Positions 6,766 to 15,276 of a DNA stretch of 52,682 nt are shown one piece after another (the stretch's first letter is position 1; each line of letters begins with the position of its first letter). The notes below the pieces were generated by a model that had not been told where the DNA came from, searched no databases, and saw only the letters and a list, made by a program, of their open reading frames with translations. This DNA is from an uncultured Anaerolineae bacterium. Its GTDB lineage: Bacteria; Chloroflexota; Anaerolineae; Anaerolineales; Villigracilaceae. The position numbers and the translations under genes are program-made. The stretch spans positions 1 through 52,682 of the forward strand of contig CAKZJX010000024.1 of the NCBI GenBank assembly GCA_937120535.1, written 5' to 3'.

Positions 6766-8424
6766 TCAGCTGCGGGCCTTGCGAGCGGCCGGCTTTTTGG
6801 CGGTGGTCTTCTTGGAAGCCGCTTTTTTCTTGGCTGTGGCCTTGGCCGGCTGGCGGCGTACCAGGGTCTGAATTTGCTCGTGCATGTACAGTTGCACATA
6901 GTAGTAGCCGCCGGCGTTCTTGCCCGAGGCGCCAGAACCCTTCCAGCCGCCGAACGGTTGATAGCCGGGCCACGCGCCGGTGGTGGCGCCTTGTGAGCGG
7001 TTGGCGTAGGTGACGCCGGCCTGGATGTGATCGAAGAACCAGCGGGCCTCCTTTTCGGAACCATAGAAGCCGGCGGTCAGGCCGTAGTTCACGCTGTTGG
7101 CGATCTCCATTGCCTCTTCCAGGCTGCTCACCTTGCCAATGGTAGAAATGGGCAGGAACATCTCGTGCTGCCACAGGCGATGGTCAAAGGGTAGATCGGT
7201 GACGAAGGTTGGCTCGCAGTAGTAGCCCTTATCGAAGAAATCGCCGGTCTTCACCCTGCCGCCAGTCAGGAACTGGCCGCCGGCCTGGCTGATCTCCTCG
7301 CAGTAGTTCTTGAAATCGTTGTAGGCCGACTGGTTGATTACCGGCCCGAGGAAGACGCCGCGCTCGGTCGGGTCGCCGATGGTCAGCTTCTCGGTCAATT
7401 CTTTTAGCTTGCCCAGCAACTCGTCGTACACCGGCTCTTCCACCAAGACGCGTGAGGCCGCTGAGCACTTCTGGCCCTGCAGGCCGAAAGCCGAGCGGAC
7501 GATGCCAAGGGCGGCGTCGTCCAGGTTGGCGCGGCGCGAGACGATGGCCGGGTTCTTGCCGCCCAGCTCCAGGATCACTGGCCGGACGTAGCTGCGCTGG
7601 GCGAAATCGCGGAACAGCTTCATGCCTATGTCGTAGGAGCCGGTGAAGGTCACGCCGTCAATGTCGCGGTGATCCACCAGGGCCTGGCCGAGGGTGGAGC
7701 CGGGGCCGGTCACGAAGTTGACCACGCCGTCGGGGAAGCCAGCGTCGCGCAGGCACTCCACGTAGAGGCGGACGATCCAAGCCGTATCGGTGGCCGGCTT
7801 GATCACCACCGTGTTGCCGGCGACTAGGGCCGCTCCTGCTGGGCCGCCGGTTAGAGCGAAGGGGAAGTTGAACGGGCTGATCACCAACCACACCCCGTAG
7901 GGCTTGAGCACCGAGATGTTGGTGATGTCGAAACCTGGGATGGGGTCTTTGTCCATTGGCTTGATGAAACCGTTGTTCTCTTCCATCATGCGGGCGGCGT
8001 AATTCATCAGATCGGCCGTCTCCTGCACATCGCCCAAGGACTCCATACGGTTCTTGCCCACTTCCAACGACATAGCGGCGCCCAGGTCATAGATTCGCTT
8101 CTCGATCAGCGCTGCAGCCTTGCGCACCAACTGGACACGCTTTTTCCAGGGCGTGCGGCTCCAGGCCGGAAAAGCGCGACGGGCCGCCTCAACCGCTCTT
8201 TCGGCGTGCGAGGCATTCCCTTTTTGCATCACCGCCAGGACCAGGTCGGTGTCGACCGGCGAGCGATCCTGCCATTTCTCATCAGCATACACATCCTGGC
8301 CATCGATGAACATGGCATATTCCTGGCCCAGGTTTTGCCGCAATTTCGCTACGGCTTTGTCGAACCGCTTGTGCAGCTCTTCTGGCGGGTTGAACATGGT
8401 GGCATAGGTCAATTTGAACGCCAT
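6766..8424 (-). CDS. Aldehyde dehydrogenase, 1-pyrroline-5-carboxylate dehydrogenase-like
   Basis: 552 residues of the ALDH superfamily, closest by eye to L-glutamate gamma-semialdehyde (P5C) dehydrogenases, which oxidise the proline-degradation intermediate to glutamate with NAD. The catalytic Cys320 is in GLQGQKCSAASR and the general base Glu286 in VILELGGKNPAI. The cofactor region SPFNFPFALTGGPAGAALVA and the C-terminal FGGWKGSGASGKNAGGYYY motif also fit. The last 30 or so residues are an unusual Lys/Ala/Thr-rich tail (AKATAKKKAASKKTTAKK), absent from typical family members. A strong promoter and an AAAAGGAG RBS precede it. Confidence 0.87.
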   Translation of the reverse strand: MAFKLTYATMFNPPEELHKRFDKAVAKLRQNLGQEYAMFIDGQDVYADEKWQDRSPVDTDLVLAVMQKGNASHAERAVEAARRAFPAWSRTPWKKRVQLVRKAAALIEKRIYDLGAAMSLEVGKNRMESLGDVQETADLMNYAARMMEENNGFIKPMDKDPIPGFDITNISVLKPYGVWLVISPFNFPFALTGGPAGAALVAGNTVVIKPATDTAWIVRLYVECLRDAGFPDGVVNFVTGPGSTLGQALVDHRDIDGVTFTGSYDIGMKLFRDFAQRSYVRPVILELGGKNPAIVSRRANLDDAALGIVRSAFGLQGQKCSAASRVLVEEPVYDELLGKLKELTEKLTIGDPTERGVFLGPVINQSAYNDFKNYCEEISQAGGQFLTGGRVKTGDFFDKGYYCEPTFVTDLPFDHRLWQHEMFLPISTIGKVSSLEEAMEIANSVNYGLTAGFYGSEKEARWFFDHIQAGVTYANRSQGATTGAWPGYQPFGGWKGSGASGKNAGGYYYVQLYMHEQIQTLVRRQPAKATAKKKAASKKTTAKKPAARKARS

Positions 8425-8512
8425 AGAGGGACTCCTTTTAGGGGTAAATCTGACGCGTCGGCTGCTCCGACGACGAGAAATTCGGTGTGCAATGCACTAC
8501 AGACGCGGTCGA

Positions 8513-8541
8513 AGTATAGCGCAGGAAAGGGGGAACGTCAA
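8513..8541 (-). promoter_or_regulatory. sigma-70-type promoter of the aldehyde dehydrogenase operon
   Basis: On the minus strand TTGACG (8541-8536) and TATACT (8518-8513) are separated by exactly 17 bases, about 90 bases before the aldehyde dehydrogenase start. The -35 box overlaps the folB stop codon, so a new transcript probably starts here even though folB lies upstream in the same direction. Confidence 0.7.
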
Positions 8542-8906
8542 AGAAAATCGGCCCGTTTCCGTTCCACCTCCACGCCCACCGACTCCGCTTCTGGAATCGC
8601 TCCGGGCTTGTCCACCCGCACGATCGCTTTCTGCACTCCGGGCATTTCCAGACACAAAGCCGCCAAGTCGTTGGCCAGGGCTTCGACAGTGTGTCGGGCG
8701 GCATGTGCCACATGCTCCCGCACGCGACCAGCCAAGAGGCTGTAATCCACGCAATCGGCCAAGTCGTCGCTCCGGCCGGCCCGGCGGGTATCCACGAACA
8801 GGGTGATCTGGATCACGATCGGCCGCGGCCGCTGGCGCTCCCACTCGTGCACGCCCAAGATGCCCGAGACGCGCAACCCCTGGAGGATGATCTTGTCCAT
8901 GCTCAT
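8538..8906 (-). CDS. folB: Dihydroneopterin aldolase
   Basis: 122 residues of the FolB family, which converts 7,8-dihydroneopterin to 6-hydroxymethyl-dihydropterin plus glycolaldehyde in folate synthesis. Visible landmarks are [20 protein letters not shown] (the conserved catalytic-site Glu near residue 22), [15 protein letters not shown], and the C-terminal [20 protein letters not shown]. It overlaps the end of the upstream acyl-CoA dehydrogenase gene by 4 bases (ATGA), so the two are co-translated. No other folate gene is nearby. Start could be 8906 or the second Met at 8900. Confidence 0.88.
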   Translation of the reverse strand: MSMDKIILQGLRVSGILGVHEWERQRPRPIVIQITLFVDTRRAGRSDDLADCVDYSLLAGRVREHVAHAARHTVEALANDLAALCLEMPGVQKAIVRVDKPGAIPEAESVGVEVERKRADFL

Positions 8907-10051
8907 CCTGAGCGCAGCACATGGCGGGCGATCACCAAGCGCTGGATCTCGCTGGTGCCCTCGCCGATGGTCATCAGGCGAGCATCTCGGTAGAAGCGTT
9001 CCACCGGATATTCGCGGCTATAGCCGTAGCCGCCGTGAATCTGGATGGCGTGATAGCATACCCGCTCGGCCATCTCGCTGGCGTAGAGTTTGGCCATAGA
9101 CGCTTCTCGGGTGTAGGGACGCTTCTGGTCCTTCAGCCAAGCCGCCTTGTAGACCATGTTGCGAGCCAGTTCGATCTCCATGGCCGAGTCAGCCAACTTC
9201 CACTGAATAGCTTGGAACTCGGCAATGGTTTTGCCGAAGGCCTTGCGTTCTTTCGCATAGGCGACAGCTGCTTCAAAGGCGGCCCGAGCCAGTCCGATGG
9301 CGATAGCCGCAATGGTGATCCGTCCGCCGTCTAGGGTGCTCAAGGCTTGTTGCAGGCCTCGCCCCTCGTCGCCGATCAGATTATCCAGCGGAACGTGGAC
9401 GTTGTCGAAGGTCATGGCGTGGGTGAGAGATCCGTGTAGGCCCATCTTCTTCTCCGCTGGTCCGATGTGTACCCCCGGTGTGTCGGCCGGGACCAGGATC
9501 ATGCTCAAGGAACGCGGACCCGGCTCAGGGCTTGTGCGCACCAGCACGAGGATGTATTCTGCGATCGAGGCGTTGGTGCACCACATCTTCGTCCCACGAA
9601 TCACCCACTCGTTGCCCACCCGTTCGGCACGCGTGAGGATGGACTGCAGGTCGGAGCCGACGCCCGGTTCGGTCATCGCCAGGGCGGCCAGTTTGCCCTG
9701 GCCGCTGGTCACTCGCGGTAGCCAGGTTTGCTTTAAGGTCTCGCTGCCGTAGTTGACCAGCGGTGCGGTGCCCAGGCCGTCGTGGGCGGCCAGGGTGAGG
9801 GCGGTGGAACCGCAGCCCCAGGCTATCTCTTCCATGGCGATGGCTGCGCTGATGCTATCTACGCCGGCCCCGCCGTAGGCTTCGGGAACGTTCAGCCCCA
9901 GCAGGCCGATCGATCCCATCTTGCGAATCGCCTCCCAATTGGGCCAGCCGGTTTCATCCACCTCGTGTGCTTTGGGCCGCAACTCAGCGGCCGAAAAGGC
10001 ATGAATGGTTTCCTTCCACAACCGCTGTTCTTCGCTTAGGTCAAAATCCAT
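8903..10051 (-). CDS. Acyl-CoA dehydrogenase
   Basis: About 382 residues of the classical flavin acyl-CoA dehydrogenase family, which introduces a trans-2 double bond into acyl-CoA and passes electrons to ETF. The FAD/substrate signature [13 protein letters not shown] is present, as are [56 protein letters not shown] and the catalytic-base motif [15 protein letters not shown] 10051 is preferred because GAGGA precedes it; an ATG directly abutting the upstream TAA (10069) is the alternative. It is the fourth gene of a YwiC-DUF2007-DsrE-ACAD-FolB run. The chain-length preference cannot be told. Confidence 0.9.
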   Translation of the reverse strand: MDFDLSEEQRLWKETIHAFSAAELRPKAHEVDETGWPNWEAIRKMGSIGLLGLNVPEAYGGAGVDSISAAIAMEEIAWGCGSTALTLAAHDGLGTAPLVNYGSETLKQTWLPRVTSGQGKLAALAMTEPGVGSDLQSILTRAERVGNEWVIRGTKMWCTNASIAEYILVLVRTSPEPGPRSLSMILVPADTPGVHIGPAEKKMGLHGSLTHAMTFDNVHVPLDNLIGDEGRGLQQALSTLDGGRITIAAIAIGLARAAFEAAVAYAKERKAFGKTIAEFQAIQWKLADSAMEIELARNMVYKAAWLKDQKRPYTREASMAKLYASEMAERVCYHAIQIHGGYGYSREYPVERFYRDARLMTIGEGTSEIQRLVIARHVLRSG

Positions 10052-10069
10052 AGCATCCTCGCATGGCAT

Positions 10070-10408
10070 TTATAGAGTGATGACTTTTGCTGCTCTGCGT
10101 TGTGCTTCTAGAATATCTCCCATGCCCCCTACAATTCCCACGCGCACCTTATCAGTCAGATCGAAATAGTTCAGGCAGGTGCTGCAGATGATCAAATGCA
10201 CACCCTTTTCTTCTAGGGCGCGCAAAGAGTCGAGCACGGGTGAGCCTTCGCAGACCGATTTCACCCCTTCGGCGTAGAAACAGAGAGCTGCTGGTAGATC
10301 ATCGTGCTGCAACAACAGTTCCAGATACTTGGCAAACAGGGTTTGTTGCAGGGTCAGGTCGGCCTTGCCCATGCCGTTGTTGGTGACTAGGATGACGGTA
10401 TCTTTCAT
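10070..10408 (-). CDS. DsrE-fold protein, like the C-terminal half of YedF
   Basis: 112 residues with a DsrE/TusD-like fold. MKDTVILVTNNGMGKADLTL at the start and KGVHLIICSTCLNYFDLTDK in the middle resemble the C-terminal domain of the YedF group of proteins linked to selenium metabolism. In that group an N-terminal TusA-like domain normally precedes it; here there is none. Two closely spaced cysteines (CSTC) could carry sulfur or selenium. It is overlapped almost seamlessly by its neighbours. The presence of selA in the same window makes a selenium link conceivable but unproven. Confidence 0.75.
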   Translation of the reverse strand: MKDTVILVTNNGMGKADLTLQQTLFAKYLELLLQHDDLPAALCFYAEGVKSVCEGSPVLDSLRALEEKGVHLIICSTCLNYFDLTDKVRVGIVGGMGDILEAQRRAAKVITL

Positions 10409-10409
10409 T

Positions 10410-10655
10410 TCATAGGATCTCCTTGTAGTGGTTGGGCGTTTGTTCGAATGCGTTCAGCAAGATACAGGCCTCCTCGAGATCCTCGTTGGGCACGAAGATC
10501 TGCACCTGGGCCAATCCGTCCACCGTGGTGGGGTAAACGTGATGTCCCACCGCTTCTTGGAACAATGCTGTCTGGATGCCATGAGCTTGTAGGTAACTCT
10601 CGATCAGCTCAGCGTTCAAACGGCCGTATACTTCGATTAACTTGGACCATTTCAT
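10410..10655 (-). CDS. DUF2007-type small protein
   Basis: 81 residues resembling the small DUF2007 'putative signal transducing' proteins. The pattern is VYGRLNAELIESYLQAHGIQ (the family's typical start, in which a helix senses or binds something unknown), a central QVQIFVPNEDLEEACILLN and a short tail. No enzyme motif is present. It is translationally close to the DsrE-like gene (stop and next start separated by one base) and follows the YwiC-like gene by 20 bases. The function is not known for the family. Confidence 0.7.
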   Translation of the reverse strand: MKWSKLIEVYGRLNAELIESYLQAHGIQTALFQEAVGHHVYPTTVDGLAQVQIFVPNEDLEEACILLNAFEQTPNHYKEIL

Positions 10656-10675
10656 GGGCTAGTCTCTCCCGGAAG

Positions 10676-11497
10676 TCATCCTTGCCAGGTGATGAGGAAG
10701 AGGATCGTCCATCCGATGCTGACGATCAACTGACGCACACCGATATGGGTCGGTTGCCATCCGATTGCGGGGCGTTCGATGCCCCAGATTGTTTCAACTT
10801 CTTGAAGCAGGTAAGGCAGGAAAAGCCAGCGCGGCAGAAGGCCGGTGGCCGAAAGAACGGCGACCGTCAACAGGTTGAAGGAGGTGAAGGCCATTGCGCC
10901 ACCTCCTTGGCGCCATCGCTCTCGGCGGTCGGGGATGACGTTCTGTTTGCGTTGTTCCAAACGCAGGTAGGCATACACAATACTGGCAGCGCTCTGCCCC
11001 CAGGTCAGCGCCCAAAGCCACCATCCTTCTGGATGATAGGCTCCGCGCCCCACCCAGAACCCAGCCGGCGCGGCCAAGGCCAACACCCCGCTGCCCAAGA
11101 GCTCCAGCTCCACCTGGCCGCGTTCGGCGCGTCGGCTCACCAGCCAGAGGTGCCAGGCAAAGATCGGCAGGGCTGGGACAGCCAGGAATGTCACATATCC
11201 GTGGCCCAGGCGGATCAGGACTAGCCAGGCTAGCAGGGCGATCAGGCCATAGGCGGCGAACCAGAAGCATGCTGCGGCTAGATCGTTGCGCAGTCGCCGG
11301 CCGGCGTAGATTTTGACAAAGATGGTCGCGGGTTGACGCAGGAGAAAAACAGCTAGGGCGGCTATCATCAGGGCCGGCGTAGCACTGGTGATCTGCCGGC
11401 CGGCCGCGATGCCGATCAACAAGGGGCTGAGCAAAAAGATCCACGATCCATGATCGTGTGGAAGAGCAATTTGGCTGCGCAGCAATCGGCTACTCAT
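10676..11497 (-). CDS. YwiC-like integral membrane protein
   Basis: 273 residues with about eight hydrophobic segments. It begins SSRLLRSQIALPHDHGSWIF; the LPHDHGSW(I/V) motif near the N-terminus is the hallmark I associate with the YwiC-like family, whose function is uncharacterised. Later features are LLRQPATIFVKIYAGRR and ELLGSGVLALAAPAGFWVG. ATG 11497 was chosen because a perfect -10 box lies just upstream. The longer frame to 11656 only reads into the thioredoxin gene. It begins a likely operon running to folB. Confidence 0.72.
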   Translation of the reverse strand: MSSRLLRSQIALPHDHGSWIFLLSPLLIGIAAGRQITSATPALMIAALAVFLLRQPATIFVKIYAGRRLRNDLAAACFWFAAYGLIALLAWLVLIRLGHGYVTFLAVPALPIFAWHLWLVSRRAERGQVELELLGSGVLALAAPAGFWVGRGAYHPEGWWLWALTWGQSAASIVYAYLRLEQRKQNVIPDRRERWRQGGGAMAFTSFNLLTVAVLSATGLLPRWLFLPYLLQEVETIWGIERPAIGWQPTHIGVRQLIVSIGWTILFLITWQG

Positions 11498-11504
11498 GCC
11501 CCTT

Positions 11505-11510
11505 ATTATA
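11505..11510 (-). promoter_or_regulatory. -10 box immediately upstream of the YwiC-like gene
   Basis: On the minus strand TATAAT is followed by seven bases (AAGGGGC) and the ATG at 11497. Transcription from this box would start at or one or two bases before the start codon, giving an essentially leaderless mRNA. No good -35 box was found at 16-18 bases. Confidence 0.5.
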
Positions 11511-11523
11511 TTCGGAAGTGTTC

Positions 11524-12042
11524 TCAGGGGGCGTTTGGTTGGCTGCGACTGTTCCACCAGGCACGAATTGCTTGCCAGATCGGGCAACGGTCGTAGATGC
11601 CGCTGAAGATCACTGCTGCGCCCAAGACGATCAGCAGTCCGTTGCCGGTGGTCCATCCCAAGACCAAGCTCAGGCCGCCAGCGGTCAGGCGCAAGACGCG
11701 GTCGAACGGTCGCAGCGCGGCCGGGGCCGGCGTGGTGCCGTGGACCAGGCTTTCGAACAGGGCGCGGTAGGCTTCGCGGCTTTGCGCCCCGACGTAGCGA
11801 TCGACCTCGCGGCCGTTTTGGTACAACAAGACGGTTGGGATGGCGTAAATCCCGTTTGCTTCAACCACCTCGGGGCTATCGTCGGCGTTCACTTCTAGGA
11901 ACATCACTTGATCCTGGTATTGGCGGGCCAGCTCGTTGAGGATCGGCTTGATGGATCGGCACGGGCCACACCACGGGGCCCAAAAATCTACCACCATTGG
12001 CTTGCCCTCTTGAACAAGTCGGTTAAATTCTTCTAGATTCAT
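11524..12042 (-). CDS. Thioredoxin fused to a DUF2892-like membrane domain
   Basis: 172 residues. Residues 1-105 are a full thioredoxin domain with the redox motif WCGPC (Cys25, Cys28), and the cis-proline loop AIPTVLLYQNGREVDR. Residues about 115-165 hold two hydrophobic helices (LRLTAGGLSLVLGWTTGN, LLIVLGAAVIFSGIYDRCPI) resembling the DUF2892/YgaP-type membrane module, which often ends with a CP motif. The thioredoxin would therefore be tethered to the membrane and, having no signal peptide before it, probably faces the cytoplasm. ATG 12042 has an excellent AGGAGA site. It lies 26 bases before the YwiC-like gene. Confidence 0.85.
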   Translation of the reverse strand: MNLEEFNRLVQEGKPMVVDFWAPWCGPCRSIKPILNELARQYQDQVMFLEVNADDSPEVVEANGIYAIPTVLLYQNGREVDRYVGAQSREAYRALFESLVHGTTPAPAALRPFDRVLRLTAGGLSLVLGWTTGNGLLIVLGAAVIFSGIYDRCPIWQAIRAWWNSRSQPNAP

Positions 12043-12200
12043 CGTTCTTCTCCTGGGGAAATGTCTTTGCCCGGCGGCTGATTTTTCCGTCATGAGGCGC
12101 TGGGCGCGCTCGACAACAACGGGAGCACCGCCGGGCCGGACGGTCATCATGTTCGCCCTCTCTGATGAGGTTGGTCGGCCGCCTATTACGTTTGTGCCTG

Positions 12201-12244
12201 TTAAGCAAAGTCGGCCGACCCTGCAGATGCAGAGGGGCCGGCCG
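12201..12244 (-). terminator. Probable transcription terminator of the DegV gene
   Basis: On the minus strand CGGCCGGCCC (12244-12235) pairs with GGGTCGGCCG (12221-12212) to form a 10-bp stem with one G-U pair and a 13-base loop, followed by ACTTTGCTTAA. The U-tract is interrupted, so termination may be partial. It lies about 25 bases after the DegV stop codon. Confidence 0.5.
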
Positions 12245-12269
12245 TCCTTTGACGTCTCCTGATGGGCGC

Positions 12270-13124
12270 CTACATTCCTGCCATATATGCCAAGCCCACA
12301 ACGCCCGGACCGATGTGGCAGCCGATCACCGGGCTGACGCCGGTCAGCATGGCTTCCACTGGGTTCAGTTCGCGTTGAGCGCGCTCCAGCAAGACCTTGG
12401 CTTCGTCTTCGGCGTTGGCATGCAACGTCGCTAAGCGGACCGGCGATTTGCCGCGCGTCTTTTCGTTGACCAATTCCAACACCCGGTCCACGGCCTTGCT
12501 CTTGGTGCGGATGCGTTCTACCGCCTCTACTCGGCCGTCCACCAATGAGAGCACTGGCTTCATGTTCAACGCTGTCCCGATCAAGCGTGCCGCTCCACCG
12601 ATCCGTCCCCCGCGATGCAGGAACTCCAACGTTTCCACCACGAAATATACGCCGGTGTGATCGCGAGCCTTCTCGGCTACCTGCTTGGCTTCTGCTGCAC
12701 TGGCTCCGTCGGCGATGGCGCGGGCTGCCATCAACACCTGAAAGCCCATGGCCATAGCCGTCGAGTAGCTATCCACCACGTGCACCCGCTCGCCGACAGC
12801 GCCTAGGGCTTCGCGCGCCTGCAAGGCTGATTGGATCGTTCCGGAGAGCTTGGACGAGATGAAAATGCCCAACACATCGAAGTCTCGATCGATCAAATCC
12901 TGAAAGATTTGTTGCATGGTTACGATAGACACTTGTGAGGTCGTGGGCATGGTCTTAGCGACCTTCAAGCGTTCGTAGAACTCCTCGGGCTGAATATCCA
13001 CCCCATCTCGAAAAGTCTCTTCGCCCCAGATCAAGAGCTGCGGCGCTACGGTGATGTTATATTGGGCTACCAAATCTTTGGGAATCCATGCGGTGCTATC
13101 GGTCACAACTGCAGCCTTAGACAT
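12270..13124 (-). CDS. DegV family fatty-acid-binding protein
   Basis: 284 residues of the DegV (FakB-like) family, cytoplasmic proteins that bind a fatty acid and can present it to a kinase. The start AAVVTDSTAWIPKDLV, the central FISSKLSGTIQSA loop, the VVDSYSTAMAMGFQV motif and the late VIGCHIGPGVVGLAY are diagnostic. ATG 13124 has a perfect AGGAGG ribosome site; the longer frame to 13241 runs into the mreB promoter region. It is transcribed divergently from mreB. No FakA kinase is seen nearby. Confidence 0.9.
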   Translation of the reverse strand: MSKAAVVTDSTAWIPKDLVAQYNITVAPQLLIWGEETFRDGVDIQPEEFYERLKVAKTMPTTSQVSIVTMQQIFQDLIDRDFDVLGIFISSKLSGTIQSALQAREALGAVGERVHVVDSYSTAMAMGFQVLMAARAIADGASAAEAKQVAEKARDHTGVYFVVETLEFLHRGGRIGGAARLIGTALNMKPVLSLVDGRVEAVERIRTKSKAVDRVLELVNEKTRGKSPVRLATLHANAEDEAKVLLERAQRELNPVEAMLTGVSPVIGCHIGPGVVGLAYMAGM

Positions 13125-13213
13125 ATTTTCCTCCTGGTGTAGAAGATCAACGGCTCTCAAAGTTAAAACACCCATTCTGGGCAAGGGTTGCGAAGAGAAG
13201 GGATCACTCATGG

Positions 13214-13219
13214 TATAAT
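13214..13219 (+). promoter_or_regulatory. -10 box upstream of mreB
   Basis: TATAAT lies 45 bases before the mreB start. A TTGCGA at 13188-13193 is 20 bases away, which is wider than the usual 16-18 spacing, so only the -10 element is proposed. It would drive the mreBCD-mrdA block. Confidence 0.5.
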
Positions 13220-13264
13220 TAAACCCGTGCCAATTTCGCATAGACTATTGTTGAGGAGCCTGTT

Positions 13265-14338
13265 TTGGCGTTCAATCCGCTCAACTGGCTGTTAGGCCTT
13301 TTCTCGCTCGATATTGCCATTGACCTAGGCACTGCCAATACCCTTGTCCATGTGCGCGGCAAGGGGATTGTTGTTAATGAACCTTCCTGGGTGAGCATTG
13401 ACCGCAGGCTGAAGCAACCTATTGCGATTGGCTTAGAGGCCAAGGAGATGGCTGGCCGCACACCAGCAAATGTGATTGCAATGCGCCCCTTGCGCGATGG
13501 CGTGATCTCGGATTTTGACATTGCCCAGGAAATGCTGAGCTACTTCATCGGCAAGGTGCACGAGCAGAGCATTGTTCCCCTGCCCAGTCCACGGGTGATC
13601 GTGGGCATTCCGGCGGGGGTCACCGAGGTGGAAAAACGGGCCGTTTACGACGCCACCATGGTGGCCGGCGCCCGACAGGCTTTCCTGATCGAGGAGCCGG
13701 TAGCCGCCGCTCTGGGCGCTGGCTTGCCGATCGGTGAGATCCGCGGCAGCATGGTGGTGGACATCGGCGGTGGCACCACCGAAGTTGCCGTCCTGTCCAG
13801 CCACGGCGTGGTGGTGTCGCGTTCGCTGCGTGTGGCCGGCGATGAGATGGACCAGGACATCGTCCAGTACCTGCGCAACAAATACAATCTGCTCATCGGC
13901 GAGAACATCGCCGAGCAAGTCAAGTGGACCCTCGGCTCGGCCTACCCCTTGCAGACCGAGAAAACCATGGAGGTGCGCGGTCGAAACTTGGTGACCGGCT
14001 TGCCGGAAACGGTGGAGGTCTCATCGGTCGAGATTCGCGAGGCCCTGGCGCCTTCGGTCAAGGTGATCGTGGATACAGTTCGCGATGCCTTGGAGGAGGT
14101 TCCTCCGGAGATCGTGGCCGATCTGATGGACATCGGCATTTGTCTGACGGGAGGAGGCTCTCTGTTGCAAGGCCTGGCCGACCGATTCTCGGATGAGCTT
14201 CGCTTGCGCACCTGGGTAACTGAGGACCCGCTGACGTGTGTGGTGCGCGGGGCAGCCATGATCTTTGAAGATTTTGACAACTTTAGCCGTTATCTAGTGG
14301 GGTTGGAGCGCGGGAGCACACGCCATGAGTCGAAGTAA
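13265..14338 (+). CDS. mreB: Rod-shape-determining actin homologue MreB
   Basis: 357 residues of the MreB family, an ATP-binding filament on the inner membrane face that organises lateral wall synthesis. The first phosphate loop is IDLGTANTLVHVRGKG, the second DIGGGTTEVAVLS, and the adenosine region is ICLTGGGSLLQGLADRFS. The N-terminal LNWLLGLFS stretch could be the amphipathic membrane-binding segment. The start is TTG at 13265 with a TTGAGGAG ribosome site. mreC, mreD and mrdA follow in the usual order. Confidence 0.96.
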   Translation: MAFNPLNWLLGLFSLDIAIDLGTANTLVHVRGKGIVVNEPSWVSIDRRLKQPIAIGLEAKEMAGRTPANVIAMRPLRDGVISDFDIAQEMLSYFIGKVHEQSIVPLPSPRVIVGIPAGVTEVEKRAVYDATMVAGARQAFLIEEPVAAALGAGLPIGEIRGSMVVDIGGGTTEVAVLSSHGVVVSRSLRVAGDEMDQDIVQYLRNKYNLLIGENIAEQVKWTLGSAYPLQTEKTMEVRGRNLVTGLPETVEVSSVEIREALAPSVKVIVDTVRDALEEVPPEIVADLMDIGICLTGGGSLLQGLADRFSDELRLRTWVTEDPLTCVVRGAAMIFEDFDNFSRYLVGLERGSTRHESK

Positions 14339-14428
14339 GATCGCTCCCTGTGCTTCTCTTTAGATTGTGCTCCTATCGTCCCTCCTTCCCTTTGAGGAGA
14401 AGGGATCGAGCAAGCTTGTAGAGTTTCA

Positions 14429-15274
14429 ATGAGAGAGGTTCTGTCTCATTCCTTACCGACCACGATTGTGTTTTTGCTCATAGCAGGGGTCTTGATGCTG
14501 GCATTTGGGGGCTATCTGGGGGTTGTATCGGACTGGGCAAGTGGGGCGATGGTGCGTGCCCAAACTTGGCTGGCAACGCGCTACACAGCCGTGCAGGACT
14601 TTCTGGCAGCGCCGCGTGATGTGGCGGCCCTGCGTCAACGCAATGCTGAACTCGAAGCCGAGGTGGCAGCTCTGCGGGCTCAGCTTATTGAACTCTCCGA
14701 ACGGGCCAGCCAGGTGGAAGTGTTAGCTTCGTTAGTGAACTATTCGCGGGCTCGCCCCGAATCGCGCTATATTGCCGCTGATGTGATCGGCCGTGACCCC
14801 AGCCCATTCCTGCATTACGTGATCATCAACCGCGGTTCCAACGATGGGTTGCGACGAGGCATGCCCGTGATCACCGACCAAGGCCTGGTTGGGCGCATTG
14901 ACGCCGTGATTGCCGACGCGGCTCGTGTCCAGTTGATTACCGATCCGCGTTCGGCCATCAACGTCCAGTTGCAGCGGTCGGATATCCAGGCGATGCTAGT
15001 CGGTTCGGAGACCGGCACGCTCACCCTGGAGATGATCCCCCAAGACGCCCCAGTAGAGATCGGGGAACTGATCCTGACTTCGGGATTGGGCGGCAATTAT
15101 CCGGCCAACTTGGTGGTCGGTCATGTGATCAATATCCGCAAACGGGAAGCGGATTTGTTCCAGCAAGCCTCGGTGCAGGCGGCTGTGGATTTTTCACGGC
15201 TTTCCATCGTGCTAGTGATCACCAACTTCCGCCCCGTGGAGATTGCTCCGCTCATCCCCACGCGCACCCCCTAA
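14429..15274 (+). CDS. mreC: Rod-shape-determining protein MreC
   Basis: 281 residues. One membrane segment at about 12-32 (TIVFLLIAGVLMLAFGGYLG) is followed by a coiled coil at about 65-95 (ALRQRNAELEAEVAALRAQL) and then the extracytoplasmic beta domain. The characteristic motifs are ADVIGRDPSPFLHYVIINRG, GMPVITDQGLVGRI and LTSGLGGNYPANLVVGHV. MreC links MreB filaments to PBP2 and activates it. It lies 90 bases after mreB with a weak ribosome site, and mreD begins 2 bases after its stop codon. Confidence 0.95.
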   Translation: MREVLSHSLPTTIVFLLIAGVLMLAFGGYLGVVSDWASGAMVRAQTWLATRYTAVQDFLAAPRDVAALRQRNAELEAEVAALRAQLIELSERASQVEVLASLVNYSRARPESRYIAADVIGRDPSPFLHYVIINRGSNDGLRRGMPVITDQGLVGRIDAVIADAARVQLITDPRSAINVQLQRSDIQAMLVGSETGTLTLEMIPQDAPVEIGELILTSGLGGNYPANLVVGHVINIRKREADLFQQASVQAAVDFSRLSIVLVITNFRPVEIAPLIPTRTP

Positions 15275-15276
15275 CC

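Noticed and set aside
8041-8407. Plus-strand frames across the aldehyde dehydrogenase region
   Set aside because: The minus strand encodes a full dehydrogenase with all motifs. The plus-strand frames have no ribosome site or similarity.
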